Below, one piece after another: positions 6,759-14,219 of a stretch of DNA of 35,123 bases. The translations under genes and the position numbers were made by a program. Position 1 is the stretch's first letter. Each line of letters starts with the position of its first letter. Source of the stretch: Deltaproteobacteria bacterium (GTDB lineage: Bacteria > Desulfobacterota > Desulfobaccia > Desulfobaccales > 0-14-0-80-60-11); the NCBI GenBank assembly GCA_030655955.1, contig JAUSOZ010000275.1, positions 1 to 35,123 of the forward strand, written 5' to 3'. The notes beneath the pieces are model-generated. The model was not told where the DNA came from. It worked only from the letters and a program-made list of their open reading frames with translations, and did no database searches.

Positions 6759-8180
6759 CTATCCTAACAGCTTGCGAAAAATCTCATTGGCCAACTGCGG
6801 GTTGGCCTGGCCCTTGGTTTTTTTCATCAGTTGGCCCACAAAAAATCCCATGACCTTGGTCTTGCCGCCCCGGTAGTCGGCCGCCTCCTTGGGATTGGCG
6901 TTGATGATCTCCTGGGCCACGGCCTCCAAAGCCCCGGTGTCGCTGATCTGGGTCAGGCCTTTGGCTTTGATAATGGTTTCCGGGTCTTTGCCGGTAGCTA
7001 CCACTTCCTTCAATACTTCCTTAGCCTGATTGCGGCTGATGGTGCCTTTTTCCACTAAAGTCAGCAAAATTCCTGAGGTCGCCGGCGTAATAGTTGACAG
7101 GGAAGTGGGGTCATCCAGGAACCAATTGCTCACCTGTTTGGGCGCGAGGTGAGGGAAGTCCTTTACAACGGCCTCGAATTTATCGGCCCGAGTCTTATCC
7201 GAGGTCAGCACCTCGGCGTCGTATTCCGGCAGGCCATATTCAGTCTGGAAGCGATTAAGGCGCGCCGCCGGCAGCTCCGGTATGTTTAATGATTTTAACC
7301 ATTGGGCCTCGACTCTGACCGGCACCAGGTCCGGATCGGGGAAGTAACGGTAGTCGTGGGCCTCTTCCTTGCCCCGCATGGACACGGTCTGGTTGGCGGC
7401 CGTATCCCACAGGCGGGTCTCCTGGACGATTTCCCGCCCGGCGGATAGGAGCGCCCGTTGCCGCTTGATCTCGTACTCCAGGGCCGCCTTGACGAACCGG
7501 AAGGAGTTCATATTCTTGAGCTCGGCCCGGGTGCCGAACTCGGTCTGCCCCACCGGCCGCAGCGAGATGTTGGCGTCGCACCGGAGCGACCCCTCCTCCA
7601 TGTTGCCGTCGCAAATCTCCAGATATAAAAGGATGTTGCGCAGGCCCTTGAGGTACTCCACCGCCTCGTCGGGGGTGCGCATATCCGGTTCGCTGACGAT
7701 CTCGATGAGCGGCACCCCGGTACGGTTAAAGTCCACGAAGCTCACCGGCCGGGATTCGCTGTGGATCAGTTTGCCCGCATCTTCTTCCATATGAATGCGG
7801 GTGATGCCGATGCGACGGGCCGCACCTTCGACCTTGATGTCAAGAAAGCCGTGCTCCGCCAGGGGAAGTTCGTATTGGGAGATCTGGTAACCTTTCGGCA
7901 GGTCGGGATAAAAGTAGTTTTTCCGGGCGAAGACCGATTCGGGATTGACCCGGCAGTTGGTGGCCAGGGCCATTTTCAGGGCGAACTCCACCGCTTTCTG
8001 GTTCAGGACCGGCAGACTCCCGGGCATCCCCAGGCAGACCTCGCAGACATGGGTATTGGGCGGGGCCCCGAAGGCGGTGGCGCAGCCGCAAAAAATCTTG
8101 CTGGCGGTGAGTAGATGGGCGTGAACCTCCAACCCGATGACGACTTCGTACTCCAGTGTCTTCCTCCTGAATTTGCTCAA
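6759..8180 (-). CDS. gatB: Aspartyl/glutamyl-tRNA(Asn/Gln) amidotransferase subunit B
   Basis: GatB is the kinase and tRNA-binding subunit of GatCAB, which turns Glu-tRNA(Gln) or Asp-tRNA(Asn) into the amide forms. The 473 residues contain the N-terminal signature [13 protein letters not shown], zinc-site cysteines (CGC near residue 32, then CEVC), [41 protein letters not shown] and [13 protein letters not shown]. The C-terminal tail domain (GatB/YqeY type) is complete. The start is uncertain: there is no ATG. The frame opens with TTG at 8180, but a perfect AGGAGGA (8163-8169) lies inside that reading frame, 6 nt before a CTG at 8156, which would give the family-typical N-terminus (M)[11 protein letters not shown]. 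gatA and gatC are not in the window. Confidence 0.96.
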   Translation of the reverse strand: MSKFRRKTLEYEVVIGLEVHAHLLTASKIFCGCATAFGAPPNTHVCEVCLGMPGSLPVLNQKAVEFALKMALATNCRVNPESVFARKNYFYPDLPKGYQISQYELPLAEHGFLDIKVEGAARRIGITRIHMEEDAGKLIHSESRPVSFVDFNRTGVPLIEIVSEPDMRTPDEAVEYLKGLRNILLYLEICDGNMEEGSLRCDANISLRPVGQTEFGTRAELKNMNSFRFVKAALEYEIKRQRALLSAGREIVQETRLWDTAANQTVSMRGKEEAHDYRYFPDPDLVPVRVEAQWLKSLNIPELPAARLNRFQTEYGLPEYDAEVLTSDKTRADKFEAVVKDFPHLAPKQVSNWFLDDPTSLSTITPATSGILLTLVEKGTISRNQAKEVLKEVVATGKDPETIIKAKGLTQISDTGALEAVAQEIINANPKEAADYRGGKTKVMGFFVGQLMKKTKGQANPQLANEIFRKLLG

Positions 8181-8263
8181 CCTGTTGAAGGTTATCTAAA
8201 TAGCGAAACTCTGTCAAGGCAAGGCTTTCAAGGGTTTGACCGGTAACCCCTAAACATCCCAGG

Positions 8264-8292
8264 TTGTTTGATGACTTGCAGAAGTTTATAAT
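8264..8292 (+). promoter_or_regulatory. Promoter of the thi cluster
   Basis: TTGTTT (8264-8269), a 17-bp spacer and a perfect TATAAT (8287-8292) lie 65 nt before the thiF-like ATG. The predicted leader of about 60 nt contains no TPP riboswitch motif. Confidence 0.6.
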
Positions 8293-8357
8293 TTGCATTA
8301 GATACTGGGAAGGCGTAATTTCCCCGGCCGCTGCGGCCGCAACCATGAGGACGCCTG

Positions 8358-9140
8358 ATGAAGATCGAACCCCGGGAGGATTTTTCCCCTCAGGAGACCG
8401 AACGCTATTCCCGGAACGCCCTCCTGGCCCAGGTGGGTTGGGAAGGACAGGCCCGCTGGCGCGCCGGCCGGGTCCTGGTGGTGGGGGCCGGGGGCATCGG
8501 CTCCGCCGCCCTGCTGTATCTCGCCGCCACCGGAGTTGGGCGCCTGGGACTGGTGGACGGCGACGCGGTGGAGCTATCCAACCTGCAGCGCCAGATTCTC
8601 CACGGCTCGGCCGACCTGGGGCGGCGGAAGGTGGAATCGGCTGCCGGGTCCCTGGCCGCCCTTAATCCCCTCTGTCGGGTCGAGACCTTTGACCTGCGCC
8701 TCAATCAGGCCAATGTGGGGGAAGTGGTGCAGGGCTTTGAGGTGGTGCTGGACGCCAGCGACAATTTTATAACCCATTTCCTGCTGGCCGAGTGCTGCTG
8801 GCGTTACAAAATTCCCCTGGTGTCGGCCGCGGCCACGGGCTGGCACGGGCAGCTCCTGGTGGCTGCCCCCGGGGCCGAGAATCCCTGTTATCGCTGTCTG
8901 GTGCCCGAGGCGCCGCCGGCGGAGGCCGTGCCCGCCTCCACCCAGATAGGCATCCTGGGCGCGGTGGCCGGCGCCATGGGCAGCCTCCAGGCGGTGGAAG
9001 CCTTGAAACTGCTTTTGGGGCTCGACTCCGACCTGACCCGCCGGCTCCTGGCCTATGACGGGCTGCAGGGCAGGTTTCAATCCCTGGCCCGGGTAAAAAG
9101 GCCGGACTGCCCCCTGTGCGGGCGGGAAAGTGAGCAGTGA
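8358..9140 (+). CDS. thiF: ThiF/MoeB/HesA-family sulfur-carrier adenylyltransferase, likely ThiS-activating
   Basis: E1-like enzyme that adenylates the C-terminal Gly of a sulfur carrier; with thiGHSE downstream the partner is most likely ThiS. The 260 residues show the nucleotide-binding loop VVGAGGIGS (41-49), DGDAVELSNLQRQ with the substrate-binding Asp/Arg, LDASDNF (131-137), and two zinc-binding pairs, C177-C180 (CYRC) and C251-C254 (CPLC). Where E. coli ThiF has Cys184 (NCRTAGV), which forms an acyl-disulfide with ThiS, this protein has Ser194 (ASTQIGI). GAGGA lies 8 nt before the ATG. The stop codon lies within a 13-bp repeat that also occurs inverted at 9450-9462. A MoeB role cannot be excluded by sequence alone. 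Confidence 0.88.
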   Translation: MKIEPREDFSPQETERYSRNALLAQVGWEGQARWRAGRVLVVGAGGIGSAALLYLAATGVGRLGLVDGDAVELSNLQRQILHGSADLGRRKVESAAGSLAALNPLCRVETFDLRLNQANVGEVVQGFEVVLDASDNFITHFLLAECCWRYKIPLVSAAATGWHGQLLVAAPGAENPCYRCLVPEAPPAEAVPASTQIGILGAVAGAMGSLQAVEALKLLLGLDSDLTRRLLAYDGLQGRFQSLARVKRPDCPLCGRESEQ

Positions 9141-9462
9141 GCTGTGAGCCGTCAGCCGTAAGATGAAAACGCACCAGCCGGAGCAGAAATTCCCCCCTTT
9201 TCTCAAGGGGGGCAGGGGGGATTAAAATAACCTCTCGATAATCCCCCTGAATCCCCCTTTAGGAAAGGGGGACTTGATCCCTTGCCCGGAATCAAGATCA
9301 ATGAGTTGGTGGGGCGGGCGTCTTCGCCCACCGCCTCTGGTGGCACAGGCTTCCCAGCCTGTGCGGACTAACTTTATCGGAGCCGCTTACCGTGAACCAT
9401 AAACAGAACTACCCTGGGCCACTCACGCTTTTACTGCTCACTGCTTACCGCTCACTGCTCAC
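9130..9462. repeat. Spacer between thiF and thiG bounded by a perfect 13-bp inverted repeat
   Basis: GTGAGCAGTGAGC (9130-9142) recurs inverted as GCTCACTGCTCAC (9450-9462). Between them lie C5/G5 palindromic blocks like those inside the MITE at 4214-4383 (9190-9272), a GGGCG/CGCCC hairpin (about 9308-9332) and a 29-bp palindromic element (9338-9366) found inverted after thiG. No gene is present in 9141-9477. Confidence 0.75.
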
Positions 9463-9477
9463 TCTCACGAGTCAATA

Positions 9478-10254
9478 ATGCCAAAAGATCCCTTGATCAT
9501 CGCCGGACGCACCTTCCGCTCCCGCCTGATGGTGGGCACGGGGAAGTTTCCCTCCGCCGCGGCCCTGAAGGCTGCCCTGGATGCCTCGGGAGCCGAAATC
9601 GTCACCGTGGCCCTGCGCCGGGTGGATTTGGGTAAACCGGCCGACGACAGCATCCTCTCGGTACTGGACCCCGAGAAATATCTGATCCTTCCCAACACCT
9701 CGGGAGCCCGCACCGCGGACGAGGCCGTGCGCCTGGCCAAAATGGCCCGGGCCATGGGTCTGCCCCCTTGGGTGAAGCTGGAACTCACCCCGGAGCCCAA
9801 GTATCTGCTGCCGGACCCGGTGGAAACCCTGAAGGCCGCAGAAATTCTGATTAAAGCAGGCTTTGTGGTGCTGCCCTACATCCAGGCCGATCCGGTTCTG
9901 GCCAAGCGTCTGGAGGAGATGGGGACCGCCACGGTCATGCCCCTGGGGGCGCCCATCGGCAGCAACCGGGGGGTCAGGACCCGGGACATGATCCGCATCA
10001 TCATTGAGCAGGCCACGGTGCCGGTGGTGGTGGACGCCGGCCTGGGCGCGCCCTCCCACGCCGCCGAGGCCATGGAGATGGGCGCCGACGCGGTGCTGGT
10101 AAACACCGCCCTGGCCGACGCCGCCGATCACGCCGCCATGGCCAAGGCCTTCGCCTTGGCCGTAGCCGCCGGCCGCCTGGCCTACCAGGCCGGCCTGGGC
10201 CCGGAGCGGGACACCGCCGCGGCCTCCTCGCCGTTGACGGGGTTTTTGGAGTGA
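9478..10254 (+). CDS. thiG: Thiazole synthase
   Basis: Builds the thiazole phosphate of thiamin from 1-deoxyxylulose-5-phosphate, dehydroglycine and ThiS thiocarboxylate. It is a 258-residue TIM barrel of normal family length. Signatures are [10 protein letters not shown] (15-24), VTVALRR (43-48), PPWVKLEL with the Schiff-base Lys100, [12 protein letters not shown] and [24 protein letters not shown] in short succession, and VNTALADA. ThiG pairs with ThiH in anaerobic-type pathways, and thiH is next. The spacers on both sides are full of palindromic repeats, and one 29-bp element lies in inverted orientation on either side of the gene. Transcription through the structured spacers is assumed but not shown. 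Confidence 0.97.
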   Translation: MPKDPLIIAGRTFRSRLMVGTGKFPSAAALKAALDASGAEIVTVALRRVDLGKPADDSILSVLDPEKYLILPNTSGARTADEAVRLAKMARAMGLPPWVKLELTPEPKYLLPDPVETLKAAEILIKAGFVVLPYIQADPVLAKRLEEMGTATVMPLGAPIGSNRGVRTRDMIRIIIEQATVPVVVDAGLGAPSHAAEAMEMGADAVLVNTALADAADHAAMAKAFALAVAAGRLAYQAGLGPERDTAAASSPLTGFLE

Positions 10255-10285
10255 AGCGGCACAGGCTTCAGGCTTGTTTGTGTAG

Positions 10286-10528
10286 GGTGGGCACTGCCCA
10301 CCGTCATCTCGTTCCCAAGCTCCAGCTTGGGAACGCAAATTTGGCCCGAGCTCCTGCTTGGACGACATGCCGTATCCACTCGTTCCCAAGTTGCACTTGG
10401 GAACGAAAATGGTTGCCAAGCTGAGCTTGGCGGGGAAGGCGTTCCCAAGCACAGCTTGGGAACGAGAAAGAAAAGGTAGGCGCAGGCTTTAGCCTGCGCC
10501 CGCACAGGCTGGGAAGCCTGTGCCACCA
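10286..10528. repeat. Array of seven perfect palindromes between thiG and thiH
   Basis: In order: GGTGGGCA/TGCCCACC (10286-10302); CGTTCCCAAGCT/AGCTTGGGAACG (10310-10335); CGTTCCCAAGT/ACTTGGGAACG (10381-10405); GCCAAGCT/AGCTTGGC (10415-10431); CGTTCCCAAGC/GCTTGGGAACG (10440-10464); GGCGCAGGCT/AGCCTGCGCC (10479-10500); GCACAGGCT/AGCCTGTGC (10502-10523). Three belong to the GTTCCCAAG family also seen at 6663. The last element (10500-10528) is an exact inverted copy of 9338-9366. Each is a separate hairpin, unlike CRISPR repeats. They resemble REP-type dispersed repeats; no REP transposase gene is in the window. Confidence 0.85.
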
Positions 10529-10541
10529 AAGATTTCACATA

Positions 10542-11717
10542 ATGAAGACACCATCAAAAAATTCCCCCTTCGCCAAAATCCTGGATGCCTGGCCCGAGGC
10601 GCGGCTGCGGGAGGTTGTGGAGCGGGCTGGGGCGGGGGATGTCAGGCGGGCCTTGGGCCGGGAGCTTCTGCATCCGGAGGACCTGGCGGCCCTGCTGTCG
10701 CCGGCGGCGGCGCCGTTTCTGGAGGACATGGCCCAGGCGGCGCATCGCCTCACCCGGCAGCACTTTGGGCGGACCATTGGATTGTACGCCCCCATTTACC
10801 TGTCCAACATCTGCCACTCCGACTGCACCTACTGCGGTTTCGCGCTGCACTCCGGCAGCCGGGGCGAGAAACGCACCCTGACCCCGGATGAAATCCGCGA
10901 CGAGTGCGCCGTCCTGGCCGGGCACGGTTTTCAGAGCGTGCTGCTCCTCACCGGCGAAGCCCCGCAGGCGGCGCCGGTGTCGTATCTGGCCCAGGCCGTG
11001 GCCATCGCCCGGGAGTACTTCGTCTCCGTGGCCGTGGAGGTTTACGCCCTGGAGCAGGAAGACTACCGTCTGCTGGTGGACCGGGGTCTGGAAGGAGTCA
11101 CCCTCTACATGGAGACCTACCACCGGGAGACTTACGCCGGGGTGCACCGCCGGGGCCGCAAACGCGATTATGCCTACCGCCTGGAGGCCATCGCCCGGGC
11201 CGGCCGGGCCGGGGTCCGCAAGCTCAGTCTCGGGGCGCTGCTGGGCCTCTACCACTGGTGGGCCGACGGCTTCTGGCTGGGCCTGCACGGCCGCCATCTC
11301 CAGAAGGAGTGCTGGCAGAGCGCCGTATCGCTGTCCTTCCCCCGGCTGCGCCACGCCCCCGAACGGTTCCAGGTGGAACATCTGCCCACCGACCGGGAGT
11401 TGGTGCAGTTGATGCTGGCCCTGAGGATATTTCTGCCGGAGGTGGGCTTCAACCTTTCCACCCGGGAGAGTTCCCAGCTGCGAGACCGCTTGATCCCCTT
11501 GGGGGTGACCATGATGAGCGCCGGGTCTTCCACCCGGCCCGGCGGTTACGCCCACCTGGACAACGACGCCGCCCTGGAGCAGTTTGAGATCGAGGATGGC
11601 CGCAGCCCGGCCGAGGTGGCCGCCGCCATCCGCCGGGCGGGCTACGACCCGGTGTGGAAGGATTTCGACCGGGCCTTTATAAGTGAGGGGGAAAAGGGGA
11701 AAGGGGCAAAAGGGTAA
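10542..11717 (+). CDS. thiH: 2-iminoacetate synthase (radical SAM tyrosine lyase)
   Basis: Cleaves tyrosine to p-cresol and dehydroglycine, which ThiG uses to make thiazole; the enzyme is oxygen-sensitive and points to anaerobic growth. The 391 residues hold the radical SAM cluster motif CHSDCTYC (C91, C95, C98), followed by GFALHSGSRGEKRTLT. The C-terminal Bats-type region reads VGFNLSTRESSQLRDRL and SAGSSTRPGGY. The last 12 residues (SEGEKGKGAKG) are low-complexity and are translated from the purine-rich arm of the hairpin at 11686-11784, so the native end of the protein has been overrun by a repeat. The next gene, thiS, begins 90 bp later. Confidence 0.96.
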   Translation: MKTPSKNSPFAKILDAWPEARLREVVERAGAGDVRRALGRELLHPEDLAALLSPAAAPFLEDMAQAAHRLTRQHFGRTIGLYAPIYLSNICHSDCTYCGFALHSGSRGEKRTLTPDEIRDECAVLAGHGFQSVLLLTGEAPQAAPVSYLAQAVAIAREYFVSVAVEVYALEQEDYRLLVDRGLEGVTLYMETYHRETYAGVHRRGRKRDYAYRLEAIARAGRAGVRKLSLGALLGLYHWWADGFWLGLHGRHLQKECWQSAVSLSFPRLRHAPERFQVEHLPTDRELVQLMLALRIFLPEVGFNLSTRESSQLRDRLIPLGVTMMSAGSSTRPGGYAHLDNDAALEQFEIEDGRSPAEVAAAIRRAGYDPVWKDFDRAFISEGEKGKGAKG

Positions 11718-11784
11718 AAGGAGTAACAAAATTTGTTCTTCCTTTTCCCCTTTTCCCCTCTTAACCTTTTCCCCTTTTTCCCCA
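11686..11784. repeat. Long purine/pyrimidine inverted repeat at the end of thiH
   Basis: A run of GGGGAAAA-type blocks (about 11686-11730) is followed around ACAAAATTTGT (11726-11736) by CCCCTTTT-type blocks (to 11784). The two arms are complementary over most of their length and would fold into a long hairpin, with the thiH stop codon in the left arm. It may act as an attenuator between thiH and thiS. Confidence 0.7.
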
Positions 11785-11807
11785 AGGTCTAACAAGGGAG
11801 CTGGTTA

Positions 11808-12005
11808 GTGAAATTACAGGTTAATGGAGAATACCGGAAAGTAAGCGCGACAACAGTCTTCGACCTACTCACCGAACTGGGCCTGCACCCCCAGGGGACC
11901 ATCGTGGAGCGCAACCGGGAGATTGTGGAGCCCTCGGCCTACCGGGACACCCATTTGTCCGAGGGCGACGTCCTGGAACTGGTGCGCCTGGTGGGGGGCG
12001 GCTGA
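11808..12005 (+). CDS. thiS: Sulfur carrier protein ThiS
   Basis: A 65-residue ubiquitin-like carrier whose C-terminal glycine is adenylated by ThiF and converted to the thiocarboxylate that donates sulfur to the thiazole. It begins MKLQVNGEY and ends ELVRLVGGG, the required Gly-Gly tail. It starts with GTG at 11808 after an AAGGGAG site. The stop (TGA 12003-12005) shares one base with the ATG of thiE, so the two are translationally linked. It is the sulfur donor for ThiG, two genes upstream. Confidence 0.94.
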   Translation: MKLQVNGEYRKVSATTVFDLLTELGLHPQGTIVERNREIVEPSAYRDTHLSEGDVLELVRLVGGG

Positions 12006-12646
12006 TGGACCTGGCCCGGCGCCTGGCCGCCTTTGAGTACGCCGATCTCTACGTGGTCATCACGGAAGCCTTTTGCGCCGGCCGCACGTCGCTTACGGTT
12101 TTGGACCAGGTCCTGGCCGCGGGGGTGAAAATTGTGCAACTCCGGGAAAAGGACCTGGCAGACCGCAGCCTTTACGAACTGGCGTTGGAATTCCGCCGGC
12201 GCACTGAGGCTGCGGGGTCTTTGCTGATTATCGACGACCGGGTGGACATCGCCCTGGCCGCGGGGGCCGACGGGGTGCACCTGGGCCAGACGGACCTCCC
12301 CGTGGACGCGGCCCGCCGTATCGCCCCGGACCTCATTGTCGGCGCCTCTTCGCATTCCCTGGAAGAGGTGCTGGCGGCCCAGGCGGCCGGGGCCGGATAC
12401 GTTAATATCGGCCCCATCTTCCCCACCGCCACCAAGCCCAACGCTGTGGTTTTAGGGGTTGAGGCCATTCCACGCCTGACGCCGCATCTGAGGATTCCCT
12501 GGAGCACCATGGGCGGCATTAATGTAGGCAACATTGCCCAGGTGGTGGCCCAGGGAGCCCGGCACCCGGCGGTAATGAGCGCAGTCACGACGGCCGCGGA
12601 TGTTATGGCCGCGGCCCGGGCCTTAAGGGAGACGATCATCTCCTGA
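12005..12646 (+). CDS. thiE: Thiamin-phosphate synthase (first copy)
   Basis: Joins HMP pyrophosphate and thiazole phosphate to give thiamin phosphate. The 213-residue TIM barrel shows VQLREKDL, IDDRVDIALAAGADGVHLGQTDLP, VGASSHSLEEV, IGPIFPTATKPNA and a GGI phosphate-binding motif. The usual NDR is DDR here. The start overlaps the thiS stop by one base. Just at its 3' end a 10-bp unit, TCCTGACGAA, is tandemly repeated (12641-12660). A second family member follows thiM; one of the two may have a TenI-like or salvage role, and sequence reading does not settle which. Confidence 0.9.
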   Translation: MDLARRLAAFEYADLYVVITEAFCAGRTSLTVLDQVLAAGVKIVQLREKDLADRSLYELALEFRRRTEAAGSLLIIDDRVDIALAAGADGVHLGQTDLPVDAARRIAPDLIVGASSHSLEEVLAAQAAGAGYVNIGPIFPTATKPNAVVLGVEAIPRLTPHLRIPWSTMGGINVGNIAQVVAQGARHPAVMSAVTTAADVMAAARALRETIIS

Positions 12647-12775
12647 CGAATCCTGACGAAAAATTCGGCCCGACAAGCCACTCCCTCCAGGGTCCCTCCT
12701 GCCGCAGATTTCATTTGCTTTTGCCCCGCAGGCACATAAACTATAGAGTCAAAAAAAATTCACCAGGATCGGTTC

Positions 12776-13579
12776 ATGCCCACCATTAAGCTCAAAGCCT
12801 TTACCCTGCTGGAGAGAGTCCGGGAGCAAAGCCCGGTGATTCATCACCTGACCAACTGGGTCACCATCTATGACTGCGCCCAGGTGGTCAAAGTGCTGGG
12901 GGCCTCCCCGGTCATGGCGCATGCCCAGGAAGAGGTAGCGGAGATGGTCCAGCTTGCCGCCGCCCTGGTCCTCAACATCGGCACCCTGACGGTGCAGTTG
13001 GTCGAGGCCATGAAGCTTGCGGCCCGGGCCGCCAACGTCAGGGGGATTCCGGTGGTTTTGGACGTTTGCGGGGCCGGGGCCACCTCCTTCCGGGACCGGA
13101 CGTGCTTCGAGTTGTTGGACGAGGCCAGGATTGACCTCATTAAGGGCAACGCCTCGGAGGTGGCCCGGATCAGCGGGGCCCAGGTCCGGACCAAAGGGGT
13201 GGACGCCGCCCCGGTCGAAATAGACCTGGAAGCGGTGGCCCTGAGCCTGGCCCTAAAACGGAAGTGCACGGTGGTCATCACCGGTCCGGAAGACCTGGTT
13301 GTAGACGGCAGCCGGCGGTTTGTGGTCAAAAATGGCCACCCCCTCATGTCCCGGGTGGTGGGCACCGGCTGCATGGCGGCTTCGGTGATCGGCACCTTTG
13401 CCGCGGTGGAGTCGGACCTTGCCATAGCCGCGGCCGCGGGCCTGATCTGCTTAAATGTTGCAGCGGAGCTCGCGGCCGAACTCTCCCCGGGCCCCGGCAG
13501 CTTCAAGGTAAAACTCTTTGACTGCCTTGACGCCCTGGACGAGCCGACCCTGGCGGAGTTGCGGCGGGTGAGCGGATGA
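12776..13579 (+). CDS. thiM: Hydroxyethylthiazole kinase
   Basis: Salvages thiazole by phosphorylating 4-methyl-5-(2-hydroxyethyl)thiazole. The 267 residues of ribokinase-like fold show SPVIHHLTNWVTIYDCAQ at the N-terminus, VLDVCGAGAT (family: DPVGAGAT), LIKGNASEVARI, VVITGPEDLVVDG and VVGTGCMAAS with the catalytic Cys199. It is separated from thiE by 129 bp without a clear promoter or riboswitch; only a weak TATAGA (12742-12747) was seen. It ends 4 nt before the GTG of the second thiE, so those two are co-transcribed. The cell therefore seems able both to make and to recycle thiazole. Confidence 0.95.
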   Translation: MPTIKLKAFTLLERVREQSPVIHHLTNWVTIYDCAQVVKVLGASPVMAHAQEEVAEMVQLAAALVLNIGTLTVQLVEAMKLAARAANVRGIPVVLDVCGAGATSFRDRTCFELLDEARIDLIKGNASEVARISGAQVRTKGVDAAPVEIDLEAVALSLALKRKCTVVITGPEDLVVDGSRRFVVKNGHPLMSRVVGTGCMAASVIGTFAAVESDLAIAAAAGLICLNVAAELAAELSPGPGSFKVKLFDCLDALDEPTLAELRRVSG

Positions 13580-13583
13580 GCGG

Positions 13584-14219
13584 GTGAGGGGCTACTATTT
13601 CATCACCGAGGCAGCCCTGAGCCGGGCCGGGAACTTAAGCGACGTGGCCGCGGCGGTGGCCGCCGGGGTGCGAGTGGTGCAGTACCGGCAGAAGCAGGGC
13701 CGTACCCTGGATCTGGTGGCCGAGGCCCGGCAATTGCGGCAGATCTGCCGCCACATCCGGTTTTTGGTCAACGACCGGGTGGATCTCGCCCTGGAGGTGG
13801 GGGCCGACGGGGTGCACCTGGGCCAGGAGGACTTTTCATACTACGAGGCCCGGAACCTACTAGGCCCTGATAAAATCATCGGCGTCACGGTCCACACTGT
13901 GGCCGAAGCCCTGGCGGCCCAGGCCGCGGGAGCGGATTACCTGGGAGTGTCGCCCATCTTCAGCACCGCCACCAAGGGCGACGCCGGCGCCCCCGCCGGG
14001 GTGGCGCTCCTGGCCGAGATTCGCCGGTATGTGTCCCTCCCCCTGGTGGCCATCGGCGGCATCACTCTGGCCAATGCGCCGGCGGTCATCGCGGCCGGCG
14101 CCGACGCGGTGTGCGCCATCGCCGCGGTGGTCACCCGGCCCGAAGTCAAGGCGGAAATTGACCAGTTCCAGAAATTATTCTGCGGCAATCCGTCAATTTT
14201 TTGCAGGGCCGGGTCCTGA
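13584..14219 (+). CDS. Second ThiE/TenI-family protein
   Basis: A 211-residue TIM-barrel protein related to ThiE and to the thiazole tautomerase TenI. It shows VVQYRQKQG, VNDRVDLALEVGADGVHLGQED, IGVTVHTVAEAL, GVSPIFSTATKGDAGAP and IGGITLANA. The ThiE substrate-binding motifs look complete, so it is likely a thiamin-phosphate synthase serving the ThiM salvage branch; a TenI role is the alternative. It starts with GTG 4 nt after the thiM stop. Its 3' end overlaps the convergent SGNH gene by 27 bp, and the last 12 residues (GNPSIFCRAGS) look like an unselected extension. Confidence 0.85.
   Translation: MRGYYFITEAALSRAGNLSDVAAAVAAGVRVVQYRQKQGRTLDLVAEARQLRQICRHIRFLVNDRVDLALEVGADGVHLGQEDFSYYEARNLLGPDKIIGVTVHTVAEALAAQAAGADYLGVSPIFSTATKGDAGAPAGVALLAEIRRYVSLPLVAIGGITLANAPAVIAAGADAVCAIAAVVTRPEVKAEIDQFQKLFCGNPSIFCRAGS

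Noticed and set aside
8293-8357. TPP riboswitch upstream of the thi genes (also looked for at 12647-12775)
   Set aside because: The conserved CUGAGA and GAACCUGAU-type segments are absent in both leaders.
10286-10528. CRISPR array
   Set aside because: The repeats are different palindromes of different lengths without regular spacers, and no cas genes are present.
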